From positions 124,001-188,000 of the forward strand of contig JADDOH010004276.1 of assembly GCA_016648135.1 (NCBI GenBank): a stretch of 64,000 bases of DNA. Reading direction: 5' to 3'. The stretch comes from Agrypnia vestita (Eukaryota > Arthropoda > Insecta > Trichoptera > Phryganeidae). Position 1 is the stretch's first letter; each line of letters begins with the position of its first letter. Positions 1 through 12,624 of the stretch are shown piece after piece. A program made the translations under genes and the position numbers. Under the pieces are notes generated by a model, which was not told the origin of the DNA, ran no database searches, and saw only the letters and a program-made list of their open reading frames with translations.

Positions 1-1740
1 TAAATTTCACAATAAAACATTAGCAGCTGCTAATATAAACACTTTAAACACATGACAGTCTCAGAATCGACTTCATTTTTTTCACAAAAGTAATAGTAAG
101 TAAACTGTTATGGAATATATAATACTACAAACTCACTGTACTCATTGCATAGTATGTGTGGTCTAGACAGTGATGAGCAAATGTAGTAGTTGGTTCTCAT
201 ATTATCATAGTAGAATATATCTTTTGAACGCCTTGTCGTTGGACCCCTAAAACATATTCAGAGAGAAGATCAGTGCTGTCAATTTTTAAATGTGTAATTT
301 TGTATAGAAATATTAAAGGTATTAATAACCTTATATCTGACAAACTAAGGAAATTAAGTTTGTTCATAAATTATATGTTCTAATTAATTGATGAAATGGG
401 TAGATTTTATTACAAGTATACAAATATTTATATATAAATTAATTTTTGTTGGATTTTCTCTACGGTCAGTACATGTACATTATAACAGAGAGAACAAACA
501 AATAAGTTACAACCAAATTAATTAATCAATTAGAAAGACATACAGAAAAATCTAATTGATTAATTAATTTGGTTTTAAAAACTTCACAGTACATTGTTTT
601 GATAAATTACAACTTCACAAATATTAATGTGTTCTTGAATTTAAATAAGTTACACATTCGAACTATTTGAGTGTATCGTATTGATTCTCCATGTCAACTC
701 AGTCACTGAAAGACGTCTCAAGGAGCGGTTGCGTCACGCTGGCAAGTACCGCCATTTTCGATATATGAATTATTTGTTAGTGGAATCGACTAATAAACAC
801 ACACGTACAAAAAATATTAAAAGCCTTCTACGGTTAATTTGGGTTCTCACCAGAGCATTATATAATATCAAAGCAGGTGATTATATTTTACGGTATTTAC
901 CATAGTGTCATGCTTAAGTATTATACATTTTATTAAAAATTTCATTTACTGTTATATTCATTCCTGTTATATTATAGAAAATAATTTATTCCTAGATTAG
1001 TGGTACAAGACAATAAACCAATGGTTTCTCTGACCCTAATCCGTAAAATGACGCCTTCCGCTTGAACTGCTGTGTGTTCCGAAATGAACGAGCATTTTAT
1101 TTTCTTTTTATCTCGCCAAATTAAAATTTCCATATTTGTCCGAACGAAACCATAGTGTTTATTTAAAAATAAAACCAAGTAATCACATTTGCCTTTCCTT
1201 CTATGAACATGCAATGTTCAAAATAGAGAACAGTCGTATAGAAGCAGTATTAAAAGTATTCGAATACAATGAGAGGATTTTGAGTTTCATTGCATTTTAA
1301 GAAACTTGACGTGTTTGAGATATTACCGCGGTAATCTCAAACTCGGAAAGTTAAAATACTGTTAAAAAGATTCATTTGGACAACTTCACACATTTTATGA
1401 AAGTAATTACATAAATTTGTTGTTATTTGTTAATAATAATGTTTCAACATGCAAATTGTATAATTTATATTAAATGATGAAATACGAGATGCAGTTTTGC
1501 GCAGTCAACGCTACTACATACTTTATAAAAAAGCATATAAATCAGGGCTCTTATTTTTTTTTCTAAACTGAAACATTTTCATATATACATTTACGCAGAA
1601 AATTGTATAAAATCTGTCTCTTACACAAAGAGCCATAGAACAAGTAATTTTAGATATCTCACTTATAGATGGAAAGACTAACAAAAAAAAGATTGCTAAG
1701 GTTGCCCAGATGTTCTCCATTCAGTTGATTGTGTGATGTG
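1..1740. other. AT-rich stretch, no gene seen
   Basis: Apart from the hairpin at 511-574, I see only AT-rich DNA with short open frames that lack any recognisable motif, codon bias or splice context. Confidence 0.6.
511..574. repeat. Perfect 24-bp inverted repeat, 16-nt loop
   Basis: The arms 511-534 and 551-574 are exact reverse complements and are rich in ATTAATCAATTAG. The left arm plus loop resembles 58645-58690, which flanks a tRNA-like SINE head, so this may be a scrap of a repeat family rather than a functional hairpin. Confidence 0.8.
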
Positions 1741-1744
1741 AATG

Positions 1745-1990
1745 ATGTTGAAGTAGTCTGAGGAAGCAATAAGGCGCAGAAACTGGAGATGGACGTTACT
1801 GGGCGCTAGAAATAGAGGTCGACCGCGAATGCGTTAGGCTGATTGATGACTTGAAGAAAACTACTGATTCTGCCTGGATAAGAAATGAATAAGATAAGAC
1901 TCGGTAGCAGAGTTTTAGGTCGGCTTGTACCAACAGGTAAAGGCCTCCTTAAAACTAAAAAGGTAGGTGCAAAATGGCTGATGACGAAAA
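1745..1990 (+). pseudogene. RTE-type LINE 3' remnant (C-terminal tail)
   Basis: In broken frames this stretch reads R-N-W-R-W-T, then R-G-R-P-R-M-R followed by a stop, then D-D-L-K-K-T-T and W-I-R-N-E. It ends near a decayed A-Y-V-Q-Q motif. That order (a W-T block, a RGRP block, a DD-K-W block, then AYVQQW) is typical of the C-terminal tail of RTE-type reverse transcriptases in animals. No RT core is present, so this is a 5'-truncated, frameshifted copy with no coding capacity. It resembles the remnant at 17622-17880, but I could not align them in detail. Confidence 0.55.
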
Positions 1991-1995
1991 AAAAT

Positions 1996-3770
1996 TACAT
2001 CACCGATGAAAACACATGACATATTTTGTAAATGTGCATAATATTGTTATTGAATTAATAAAATCATACTTCTACATTTATTTATATTTATTTACTTCAC
2101 TTACATTATTTTGAAATATTTGGTCATCGTAAAATTGTCGTAAAATTGTATCGGCTAAAAATATGCTTGTCAGAAGAATCAAGCTCCAGATAATAAAGTA
2201 AATGGGACGCCTACAAATTTCCAGCACTGTTCCGTAATTATTGTTAAATATGTATCAATGCAATATGTAGATATTCGGCTCAAAACAATCTCTGAGAGAG
2301 AATTTCGTTGCTATGAGATTTTTTGGATACAACTTTTGGCTTTCACAGTCAATCGTGTAGACATTACTTCTCTCTTGCTGTTAGTCTAATATCAGTCCAT
2401 CGACTTTGGACATTCTTTCGTAAGGTAGGATAAAGTTAAAACAGAATTAATATGTGTAATTGTAAACCTTCTATTTTTCAAACTATTCAGAATAAATGAT
2501 TGAAGGTATCAACTGTGTTATATTCTAGGTGTAATTTTTGGGAACGAGCGGATCTTGGTGCACACTGATTTGAGTTTTGTCTCTTCCTAACAATTGCAGG
2601 CTGACTTCCTAGCTTTTCTCCAGTGAATGGACACTTATCGCATTCCCAAAACGATATTTTGAGCAAATGCGTCCATATTGGACCTACTCACACGTCGCCA
2701 GGTCGACAATATTTTCACTAATGGTTCTTTCCTCGCGGCACCGTAATCCCGATCCTTGCGACATTGCCGTCGCAAGGATCGGGCCGTAAAAACCCATTTT
2801 TTATTCCTCCTCTAGAACACAACACAATTTCTTTATTTATTTATATAGAAAATAATATTTTATCAAAGAGTACAAGGTATAGAATTTAAACAGAATGAAG
2901 GGTGGTTTGAGTGGAAAGGAGGGGCAGTGAAGGAAGAATAGAAAGGAGGGCTAGCTTTTCTCCCGCTAAAAATCTAACACATGTACCACTAATATTTATC
3001 TCAAATAAATATCTGAGATTTATCTCAACGTGTCTCATCAACTTGAACCACTGTAAAACAAATAATTTACTGATTTATATTAAAAATATAAACAAAAAAG
3101 CTTAAAAGAATCTTTGGCCTGTAAAATTAACTGCATTTCCTATGCTTGGATTAAAATGAACGTAGTGAATAACCTACATTCGTGGCCCATTTCTTGTACG
3201 TAGCTAGCACCGCTGTATAAGGAACAATTTACTAATGTCCCCGAGATTAAAGGGAGGGTCTCGGTTACTATTTCAGAACTGAACCCACATCAAAGTTTTC
3301 GTGCTATTGGCATAGTGTATTAGATAACAGTATTTTCTTGCGTAACTTACATCTGTGATTAAACATGTTCCTAATGTCACAGTTATCTTTAACAAATGGT
3401 ACGATCTCATCTGAAGATGAATTCTAATTTTGATATAAAACAAATTATACATATATATGTGTGTGTTTGTGGCAATTTCAATGAGGATGAAGATTCAAAT
3501 TTACTTCAATACTGATTTAAATATATAAATAAAGATTTCCAAATATGAAATAGTTTTTTAATGTTTGAAAACTCTCTCAGCATTGATTATTCTAGCGAGA
3601 TTCCGTGTTATAATTGTTTATGAAAGTACATTTTATCGATTAAAATAAAATATATACAAAATGTTATACGTACACCTACTAAAAAAATTCTTAAAAATTA
3701 ATTTTAAAATCATTTATATATATTTTTTTAAATAAAAGTGATTTATTTTTATTACTGATTAAATTTTAAT
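1996..3770. other. AT-rich stretch, no gene seen
   Basis: Nothing is recognisable here except the GC-rich hairpin at 2748-2783, which is listed separately. Confidence 0.5.
2748..2783. repeat. GC-rich perfect hairpin, 15-bp arms
   Basis: The arms CCCGATCCTTGCGAC (2748-2762) and its exact complement (2769-2783) enclose a 6-nt loop. The stem is much richer in GC than its AT-rich surroundings. No U-run follows and there is no gene nearby, so a terminator role is not supported. Confidence 0.85.
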
Positions 3771-3774
3771 ATAC

Positions 3775-3965
3775 GGGTAGTTTGTTGGTGCAATGGTCAT
3801 GACAATCGCCTAGTGATCCAGTTGTCGGTGGTTCCAGACCCATTCCAGGACACCAGCAAGTCAGTCTCACTTTCATAGCACAAGCTTTTAGCTTATTTTG
3901 AAGAATATTGATGCGACACGTACTCCGTGTCCGCATCTCTATTTTATGCATAATTGAAACAGACA
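3775..3965 (+). mobile_element. tRNA-derived SINE, degenerate
   Basis: A degenerate A-box-like TTGGTGCAATGGTCATGACA is followed about 45 nt later by a B-box-like GGTGGTTCCAGACCC. This is the spacing of an internal RNA polymerase III promoter. The T-arm does not pair cleanly, so this is a SINE head rather than a tRNA gene. A non-tRNA body follows. Confidence 0.4.
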
Positions 3966-4180
3966 ATCCTCGATAATATAATAGTTTTATTAATATTTCA
4001 TGTAACTTAATATTTTTATATGATATTTTAATATATAAAGTATAAAAAAATATATTATATTTTTATATAACAAAATAAATACCACTAAATGAAGGTATAT
4101 TAAAAATGTTCGTTTTCATGTCTGTAATATCCAATTCTCCCTCATCATCAGATCGAAATGATATTACTGTGAAAATATAT

Positions 4181-4222
4181 TATTTATGTATGTATATATA
4201 TGTAAGTATACGTATGTATGTA

Positions 4223-4254
<32 letters not shown>

Positions 4255-4255
4255 C
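4181..4255. repeat. Mixed TATG/TA microsatellite
   Basis: Imperfect TATG, TG and TA units end in an uninterrupted TA run at about 4233-4254. Confidence 0.9.
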
Positions 4256-4309
4256 CTTCATAATTTCATAATATGTATGCATTGAATATTAAGTTTGTTA
4301 TGTATATTG

Positions 4310-4870
4310 TCACGTATCATGCAGGAGGAATTAATGAAAACGCTGGGATTTACTACAGTATTTATTGATTTCTGAATAATTAATTATTCAAACGTATAAG
4401 GTCGCTTCTCACTTTTAAATTTAACGCTATTCCTTAAATTAAACTGTTTCGCAAATGTATCACTCGTAAATAAAAAAACTCACAAAAAAAAAATTCATTG
4501 TTATTGCATTCCTCACTAGGAAATTCCATCAATTTCCTCACTTATTAATTTCACTTCGGTTTATCTCGCTACGTAAGAACTTTCTGGAATCTTCGCTGTC
4601 GAATTACGGCTCGCCTGGCCGTCCTGGCAACCCGAGACCGCGGCTGCCTTCGCTTTTATTATCGCTGTCAGCGCGCCCAAAACATTTTACTCCTTACTCC
4701 CGTGTGTCGTATTTATATTGGCTATTGCTGTTATCCAGACGTTTCCAGTGTTTACTCGCAAGTTCTCTAAATTCCAGATGTTCATGGAAAGTTACAGACG
4801 TCTTTCGAAAGTTGGAGGTAATTCCAGATCCTTCGGTAGTATTGTGCCAACTTCAAACAACTGTCACATG
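4310..4870 (-). mobile_element. LTR-like block, possible solo LTR
   Basis: This block is richer in GC than its flanks. Read on the minus strand it has a TATA-like ATATAAATAC near 4715, a GC-rich stretch, then AATAAATAC near 4365, and it ends in GATACGTGACA. That order resembles the U3-R-U5 layout of an LTR starting with TG and ending with CA. I could not find a matching target-site duplication or a second copy, so both boundaries and identity are tentative. Confidence 0.3.
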
Positions 4871-4871
4871 A

Positions 4872-6384
4872 TAGAAGTGCGTGATTCTTTTTTTGGCCTC
4901 ATTACAATATAAATTAAAATTGAAAAATGTTAAAAAAATTGAAATTTCAATGAGAAATAACGTATTGATAAATAATTACAATTTTGATGCCCGCGTGGGA
5001 TTTTGTTTAATGAAATTGAACGAAGACAATCGGCTATATTACATGGTTCCACAAACTTTCGCTGTTGAAATGCAGTGGCCACTTAACCTCGCTAGTCGCT
5101 GATCTCGCCAATCGCAGTCGGTCTTTGATGTACCCATATTAAATTAAAACCCGAAAGATACTTTATTTTTTTAATATTTTAATACGAAAAAAATTATTTA
5201 TATTTTTTTGTTAGATTATTTCCCACTTTACGATAATTTACTATCATTTTTAAAAATTTGATTTATTCAATTCATTAAACACATCGCGGCAGCGGGATAC
5301 TGTAAAGACGAGCTTCTATTTTATCGATTACGGAAACAGCTGGTATCTATCCTCCTGCTGGGCGAGCAATTTCAAAAACTGTGAAAAAAAAATCATATAT
5401 CTAATATTTAGAGCATATTAGCAATAAAAAATATACATTCTGAGAGGGATACTTACTTGAAAGACATTTTTTGACTGAAACAGTTCTTACTTATTTATTA
5501 TACATATATTTACATAAATTAAAAGTTTAGTTGGCAACCAACTGAAGCATGTACAAACTATGAATATTATTTTAAATAATATACATATAAATATGTACGT
5601 AAAAAGGTATATCTTCTCCAGTATCAGATTTTTAGGGAAGTCTGTTATTTTATATGGAATCTGAGTTTCTGCTTTTTCCTTAAAAACTTATTTAGCCCAA
5701 TTAGAACCACTTTAATTTAGAATTTTAAATTTATTGGTACACTTTATCAAGTGGAGACAGCCTCCGAAATATATATAAACATTTGAATTTATTACGTGTC
5801 ATGCAATTGTAAAAATATATGTTTATATAACTATTACTACGTACACATGTTCAAAATACCTACATCCAATATATTTAATCATTATGTTCGAGCTAATCTC
5901 TAAATTCTCTATTGGGACGACTACTACTGGACACTAAAAACAGCAGTTACAAAAAAAGTACCTTGAAAATTAATAAATCTCAACAAAAATTTCATTTCAG
6001 AAAAATTTAGGCAGATACTTTTTTTTAATTTCTTTTGACTTCAAGTAAAAAGTCTCATGTTATGTAATATATTTAAAAATCTAAGAGAAACCTGCCGATA
6101 ATTAGTTTTACAGTAAGTGGGATATTTTCAGTATAATATGGACTTTAATAAAAACTGGTATTTTTATATGCCGGTTTCTTAGGAAGAAATATTTACTTAT
6201 TAATAGCCGACACCCATGAAATAGCATAATAAACGACTTTTATCAAAATATTTGAACATTTTTTTATATATTTCCCCTGCCAGCAGTTAATGGTAATTTT
6301 AAACCCTGGCGATAATGGGGAAATCATGAAATGGTTCGAGTCTTCGCTAAGTTCTATATGAACCTACTGTGTTTTTAACGGGTA
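4872..6384. other. AT-rich stretch, no gene seen
   Basis: I see no conserved motif, long frame or repeat of note in this stretch. Confidence 0.5.
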
Positions 6385-6575
6385 ATGCAAACTCGGCGGT
6401 AACAATATCACTATCGTTGCCGCCTTTAGATTTGCTGGACCGGGGTTCAAGACACATTTGCGGCCATTTAATTTCGTTTTTTAACCGTGAATTCAAACGA
6501 AATTATGAGCGTTACACGAAGTTATGGGGACAGACAGACGGACGAACAGACAACGAAATTATTATGTTTGATTTT
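6385..6575 (+). mobile_element. SINE family A, copy 1
   Basis: A decayed tRNA-like head with B-box GGGGTTCAAG (about 6442-6451) is followed by a body containing AATTATGAGCGTTACACGAA, then GACAGACAGACGGACGAACA, ACAACGAAATTATTATG. The same order of blocks occurs on the minus strand at 49338-49560, and the tail block also occurs at 31330-31405. The head here is more eroded than in the 49-kb copy, so it is not a tRNA gene. Confidence 0.65.
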
Positions 6576-6799
6576 ATGGCTTTTTTCCTGCAGATTCCGG
6601 TGAATTACATAACAAATATGTTTTTAAATAGATATTTAATATCATCAATATTCCTACTATTTTCAAACGCTTGTACAATGAAAATTAGACTTACTCGATT
6701 GTCGCCATCTATAGTGATCTAGTGGTTGATTTCCCGACTACTGTATCACTAGGCGATAGTCTTAGCCATTAGACCAAACACTAGTCTAGTGGTTAAGGA

Positions 6800-8757
6800 C
6801 AATATATATTACGATACTTCACATTATATTCGTAACGTTTATAAATAAATATATAATATAAAAGTATATAAAAATACATACTCACTTTAGTTAGTTTACC
6901 TTCATTCGCCTGCATTAAGGTCGCTTACGACTGCAGTAAAAATCTAAGTAATATTCTTCAAAACTAATATGCTATAAGTGATAAGTACAACGTTAAAGCC
7001 TTCTACTGTAAACCGTGCGAAAGAATTCCGCTCACGTAGTTCGAGAAATAGGGTCCGCTGCGATGTAAAATTTTAAGATATCTGTTTAATCGGTTAAACC
7101 TTAAAAAGTTATGAGTACATTTGAGACGTCCAGCGACCATAAAGGGGTAAAATTGCTGATTTTAATGTTTCCACCCCGTTACGTTATTATCACCTGGATA
7201 CCTAATGTCGTAAGTCACGCGATACAATTTGACTTTTATTGCTTTTGTCGTGGTATAGCTGGGGTGCATTCGGTAATGAGGCAGTTTGTATGCTGTATAC
7301 ACTTATAAAATATAAATACGCAATTATTATTTTACATAAATCGCAGTACCGTAATACACCTTAATGTTGAAATCAAATTACACACTTTGACGACAATAAT
7401 TTTTCGTGTTATGTTTTATAATGATACCCAAAAATTTATAAGTATGGTAAATTGAGAAATTTTTCTTTCGTCAAGAAACTCTCCACGATACACTGAAAAA
7501 TTGGTTGTAATTTATTTTGTTTCTCGACGTCGGCACAAGATTTATTCAATATTACCCTCGAAAAAGTTACGCTTATCGAAAAATCACCTGATATTAATCT
7601 AATTAGTGTCGCATTACGTCTTCTTATTATGATACTGATATGTATAAAAATTATATTGTGCTGTTTTAAAAAATTAACAGATACGACAATCCAATATTTA
7701 AGATAAAAACAAAATATATTTTTAAGGTTGTCCCTTTTCTCAAATTATCCATACAACACACTTTTTGCTCTGTTGAAATGTACCCCATTCTATCTTGGAA
7801 TATCACCCTCTCTAATCTATGATACGAAATCTTTTTTTAATTACGTAAGTTTATACAAAGAAGACGAAAAAATTTAATGCTCTTAGATGTTCAGTGAACT
7901 TCGTGTTTGATAAAATTTAAACTAGAATATGTAATGAAGCAGAGAAGATATTATTATTTTATGTTCTAAATTCTGGATGTGAAATTAAGTCATGTTTAGT
8001 CTAAGTTTAAATAGGGTGCAAAACGTAAAGGTACGTGCGTGTTTGTAGGCAAGTATTTGATTAGTAAGTGCGGCGTTCTATCTAATACGAAATTCCACAT
8101 ATGTTCTCAAAAAGCCACGTTTAAACTACATTTTTGTGCAACTCAGAGTACTATATGTCAATTCTATATTTTTATTGTCATGTCTTTGTTTTTCTTCACT
8201 TCCTCTTTAATAATATCTTTTGGTTTTAATTAGATATCTAGTAGATTAATGTAAATTATTTTTATTTTCCGGATTATGTATCTCGAGTCAGAGAAATAAA
8301 TAGATAAATTCTTTAAATTATCCGGTATCATCAGGGTGGGTGGAATCAAGCAAAAACAATTTAAAATTAGTTGGTAATTTGTGTCGGGTCTCTATCTATT
8401 TTTGACATTTAAAATATAACATAAGTTTATAACAAAGTAAATTAATTATATATAAAGTCGTTTTGAATTTATTCTTAAAATATCTTGTTAGTTATTCTCG
8501 AATATTACAAAAACAGATAGCCATATTTTATTAAACGTTTTAAATGTACATATGTTACCACGCTACAAAGTAATGTATTTTAAAGAATCGCTAAAAGATA
8601 TCCCCCTTGACTTAGTCAATGCCTTTAAAAGATTAAATATATTTTTATACTTTACAAATATCGTTATAAATTCACAACAACGCTTCGATTTAACATTCCT
8701 CGAGCGTATCGTATGACAATTTGAAGTCTAATATAACATACAATGAGGCACAAGATA
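6800..8757. other. AT-rich stretch, no gene seen
   Basis: There are only short frames without recognisable motifs. 6713-6795 contains two copies of CTAGTGGTT in a tRNA-like setting, too decayed to annotate. Confidence 0.5.
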
Positions 8758-8758
8758 T

Positions 8759-8916
8759 TGTTCGCTTATCCTAAGGGCACGTTTCTGAACAGGGGGTGGT
8801 GCGGGGGTCCCTGACCCCCAAATAACCGACAATGGCCCTTACAGACTTAACAATCAACAGGGCGAGAGGCTTCATAAATGCCTGTTTATCACAAAGACTA
8901 GGATAATAAGCGAACA
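8759..8916. mobile_element. 158-bp MITE-like element
   Basis: The left end TGTTCGCTTATCCTA is mirrored at the right end by TAGGATAATAAGCGAACA, with a 3-base indel. The centre is GC-rich and contains the hairpin GGGGGTCCCTGACCCCC. It has no coding capacity. No second copy was seen in the window, and the target duplication is unclear. Confidence 0.6.
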
Positions 8917-9289
8917 TGAAAGGATGTTGGAAACATAAAATACTCTACTTTATGTTAAACGAAATATTCTCTAAAAAAGATAATACTAAAATGTATTACA
9001 GGATCACAGATGGCAGAAAATAGTATTTATTTATTCGCAACAATAACAAAAATTTTGGGAATGATTTTGTTATTTGAGTACTGGAAATTAATAAATCAGT
9101 CTCATAAGTATTTTTTTACGATAAGTATTAGTATTAGTATATTAGTACTTATGCCTTAAATACTGCGCCAAAATCCTTTTTGTGTTTAATGCATAATGCA
9201 TATTGTATTAAGTGCCACGTCATTTTTTTTTATAAATAAGACACTAAACGATTGTAGTTTTTATTATTAAAATGGCTAACTTAATGACC

Positions 9290-9460
9290 TCTTTCCGTTT
9301 AAGAAAGACAATCGAATTAGTATGTGCAAGTCATGCGTATGGCTCATATTGTTTCGCATGTCGGTGTTTACGGGTATAAACACCGCACCGACACAACGAA
9401 TCAATATGCCTCATGCACACGGCTTATGAGTTCTAATTCGATTGTCTTTTTATATGAAAA
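9290..9460. mobile_element. Foldback MITE family 1, copy 1
   Basis: The ends GACAATCGAATTAG (left) and CTAATTCGATTGTC (right) are exact complements, and pairing continues inward with mismatches. The centre is another hairpin, TCGGTGTTTA against TAAACACCGCACCGA. A diverged copy lies at 28322-28450, starting with the same GACCTCTTTCC and AAGAAAGATAATCGAATTA. The open frame across it is a by-product of the palindrome. Confidence 0.7.
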
Positions 9461-10329
9461 GATATCTAGTAGTGTTAAAAATACTAATGGAACGTATGTA
9501 AAACAGCACACAAACAGTGAAAAAAACTATATACACACTTTACCCCGTGTCTTAAAATGAAAATTCTGACTAGTGGTTTATTAATTTCTATTATTTATTT
9601 ATTCTACCATCCGTTCATTCAAATGGCTCGTATCCATAAGATAAATATCAAAGATTTAGATGGAATATACCTCTGAACCATGTACGAGTGCTAAGATTTA
9701 ATTGTGATTGATCCGGAAATAAACTCTGAGATAAACTTTAGATTGGTAGACTGTATGAGTTGTTCGATTTTTCAGCGGATACATGCGCATAAACTTCAGT
9801 TAAAATCATAGACATCTACCACTACTTACGCATTATGAAAAGTTAGAAAAACAGAAGGCATTAAATTTAAACATTTATTTCCATTTGACATTTGACGTAA
9901 AATAAGCATTTGGTGAAGCGAGAGACTGTGAATCTTTGAGACTTGTGCAGACGGTGGATTACGAAAACCGAGACATGTTTCTTGAAGAACCTTATGGGAG
10001 CGAAATCTCTCTCTAGTCAAAAATCTCATCCATGGATTGGGGCAAGATATATGAAGATATTTGCTGAGCGACACAGATGACAGCTGTCATTTGATACCGA
10101 GCCTTAAATCAGTTCGTTATAACGATAGGTAATTTACGATACCAACTTCAATTTATTGATAGATAAACAAAACGTCCGTCAAATTAATATGAAAATAGTA
10201 AATGATAAAATTTTAATTCTAATAAATAAATTAAACTTATTTTCTTTATTGGTTAACTAGAATACTTTTTCAATTTTGAATATTAATTATTTGAATAAAT
10301 TTTATACAATTTATACCTATAAAACTCAA

Positions 10330-10868
10330 TGTCTATCTGTCTGTCTGTCTGTCTGTCTGTTCTCTATACAAATCCACACCGTTTGTCCGATTCGATTCAA
10401 ATTTTTCATACTTATACTTTGGGACATAGGCAACATTTCCCCTCTATTCTCATGTCCCTCCCTCTCCCCCTGACATATTTTCGATGCAAATCTGTACCGT
10501 TTGATCGATTGGACTCAAAATTTGGATACTTGTTTTTTAGGACTCAGCGAGTAACATAGGTGATATTTCCTCCCTATTCTCATACCCCTTCCCCTCCCCC
10601 TGACATTTTCAATGCAAATCTGTACCGTTTGACCGACCAAAAATTGGAAACTTATTCTTTAGAACTCAGCGGGTAACATAGGCGATATTTCCCCCCCTAT
10701 TATCATACCCCTTCCTCTCCCTCTGACATATTTTCAATGCTTTACCGCAATACTGTACGGACTCAAAATTTGGAAACTTATTCTTTAGGACTCGGCGAGT
10801 AACAAAGGCGATATTTCACCCACATTCTCATACCCCTTTCCCTCCCCGTGAAATATTTTCAATGCAAA
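10330..10868 (+). repeat. Tandem array of ~119-127-bp units with CTGT microsatellite
   Basis: After a CTGT run (10337-10360), about four units repeat with CACCGTTTG or TACCGTTTG near 10379, 10497 and 10625 and a decayed fourth near 10744. Each has a later ACATAGGCGATATTTCC-type block and a C-rich CCCCTTCCCCTCCCCCTGAC block. The same unit, more decayed, occurs at 27885-28060 after a similar TATAAAACTTAAATGTCTGTC start. Confidence 0.85.
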
Positions 10869-10869
10869 C

Positions 10870-11314
10870 TGGAACACCCTTCACAGCAGTTCGGAACAGC
10901 ACTTCGGAAATAACTGGGACAATCTCGAAAAGTCGAGGAAATACTAAGAATGTATAGAATAGTCTCGAAGATTCGAAAAACTAACGCGTTTTCTATAAAA
11001 GGCGAATGTAGAACCGCGCATTGTTTTGACATTTAACGTGCGACATAGATATCCAGCAGTGATTCAGTGTGCGACCAGCGACAATAAATAGCACGGTGTT
11101 CGAAAATAAGCGCAACCACTTACGTGCAAATTGACGTAAATTCTTTGCGAACCTGTGTGGGAATAAAATATTTCATAGACGATTGATATATCGCAATAGT
11201 ATGAATTAAAAATATCCCAAATTAAATTTGGGTCCATTGACGTTTTAAAAAATTAAAAACTTTTATTTGTTTATTAAGTGTTTCATTTGTCTCCCGTAGC
11301 CACGTCCCGTAACA
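10870..11314 (+). mobile_element. LTR-like block abutting the tandem array
   Basis: The block begins TGGAACACCC where the tandem unit breaks off and ends ACGTCCCGTAACA, so it follows the TG...CA rule. Between these are repeated TTCGGAA, CTCGAAAAGTCGAGG and GAAGATTCGAA motifs, a TATAAAA box (10994-11000), and AATAAA at 11083 and 11163. This resembles the U3-R-U5 layout of a retrotransposon LTR. No partner LTR or clear target duplication was found. Confidence 0.35.
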
Positions 11315-11319
11315 ATATA

Positions 11320-12600
11320 AATATCTTTGCAAATTATAAAAAAATAAATTTAAAAAACGGGTCTAAAAAGAAGGTAAAAATTGAAAATTTTCAGGCGTAT
11401 TCTATTGAAATCTTAATAATTCGGATGAATCTCATATAAAAACATATGTGTAAAGAGGATTGCTTTAAAACATCAATCAAAATATAGATCAAATTATCGA
11501 AAGTGACATCTACATTGGATTATGGGACTGAAAAAGCTTTGGACTGCAGGTGGCGGTAATAAAAATACGAGTACAACTCTCATACGAAACAAGTTGTGTG
11601 AGTTAAACATTTAATACACAACTTTCAAAAAATTGATAGATGTGGCACTCTATCATGGGTGGAAATGTTTATGTAAAATGACCACATGAGCCAGCTGTAC
11701 GATAGGTCGTAAGGTCGTCGACCACCCTTACGTGTGGTCGACGAACACCCAAAATGACTTCTATCTATACCTACTTTCCCATATAAAATATAGCTTCATC
11801 TCTATGAGACATCTATGATATATGTATATTGATTAATTTATATTACCTCGTCTTATATAAAATATAATTTAATGTTAAATGATAATTTTTGCCCTCCAAA
11901 GATAATCTTCAACGATTTCTCAAGCCATTATTCAGGACAGAAATCAGTTCCATATTGTCGATAAAAATGTTTAACATTTATTTATTCGCCACCTCACTAT
12001 CTCATGAAAGCCAGAATAAATCGAACACTATTTGCAGCGACGCCCTTTCCATACTAAGCAGGATAAACCGCCGAAATTTCGTAATCTGATTTCCTGGGCT
12101 TTCCGTTCTTTTCCAGCGGATAAACTGAAAGCTTATGGGAATTCAAAGTGACTTTTTCAATAGAAAAGTTTATTATAAAAAATAAATATGGACAGGAAAG
12201 GAGATTTCCGAAATTCAATACATTTCATCAATCACCTTTATAATACTTTGCCAGCGGCAGAGGCTAACGCCAATTTTTACATGGACCTGAATTACATTTG
12301 GCAAATTTGTGTTGGCCCTGTTAAAGTATAAGAGATGCCGTGGTTTGAGGGCAATTGAAATTGATTTTATATGATTAACACCATTTTTGCACATATAATT
12401 TTCACAATATAAATCGTTATTTTATGTGATTGTTAAAGAAAAGACATATTATCTGTACCGGTGGGGAAAGGAATATGGTGACCCACCGACACACCTAGAA
12501 TTTTTAGATAGAATAATGAATTAAGTTATAAGATTTTTAAAGGGATTAAACAATCAAAAGATTATTTTATACGATTTATACGATAGCCCAGAGCTTATAA
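11320..12600. other. AT-rich stretch, no gene seen
   Basis: Apart from a perfect hairpin at 11715-11744 (arms TCGTCGACCAC and its complement, 8-nt loop), I see no supported gene or repeat. The open frame at 11889-12089 has no recognisable motif. Confidence 0.5.
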
Positions 12601-12624
12601 CCTGTATGGCTTGTACCGTGTATA

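Noticed and set aside
2748..2783. Rho-independent terminator
   Set aside because: No U-run, no upstream gene, and the genome is eukaryotic.
9324..9560. 78-codon frame as a gene
   Set aside because: It runs through the MITE palindrome at 9290-9460 and its composition follows from that.
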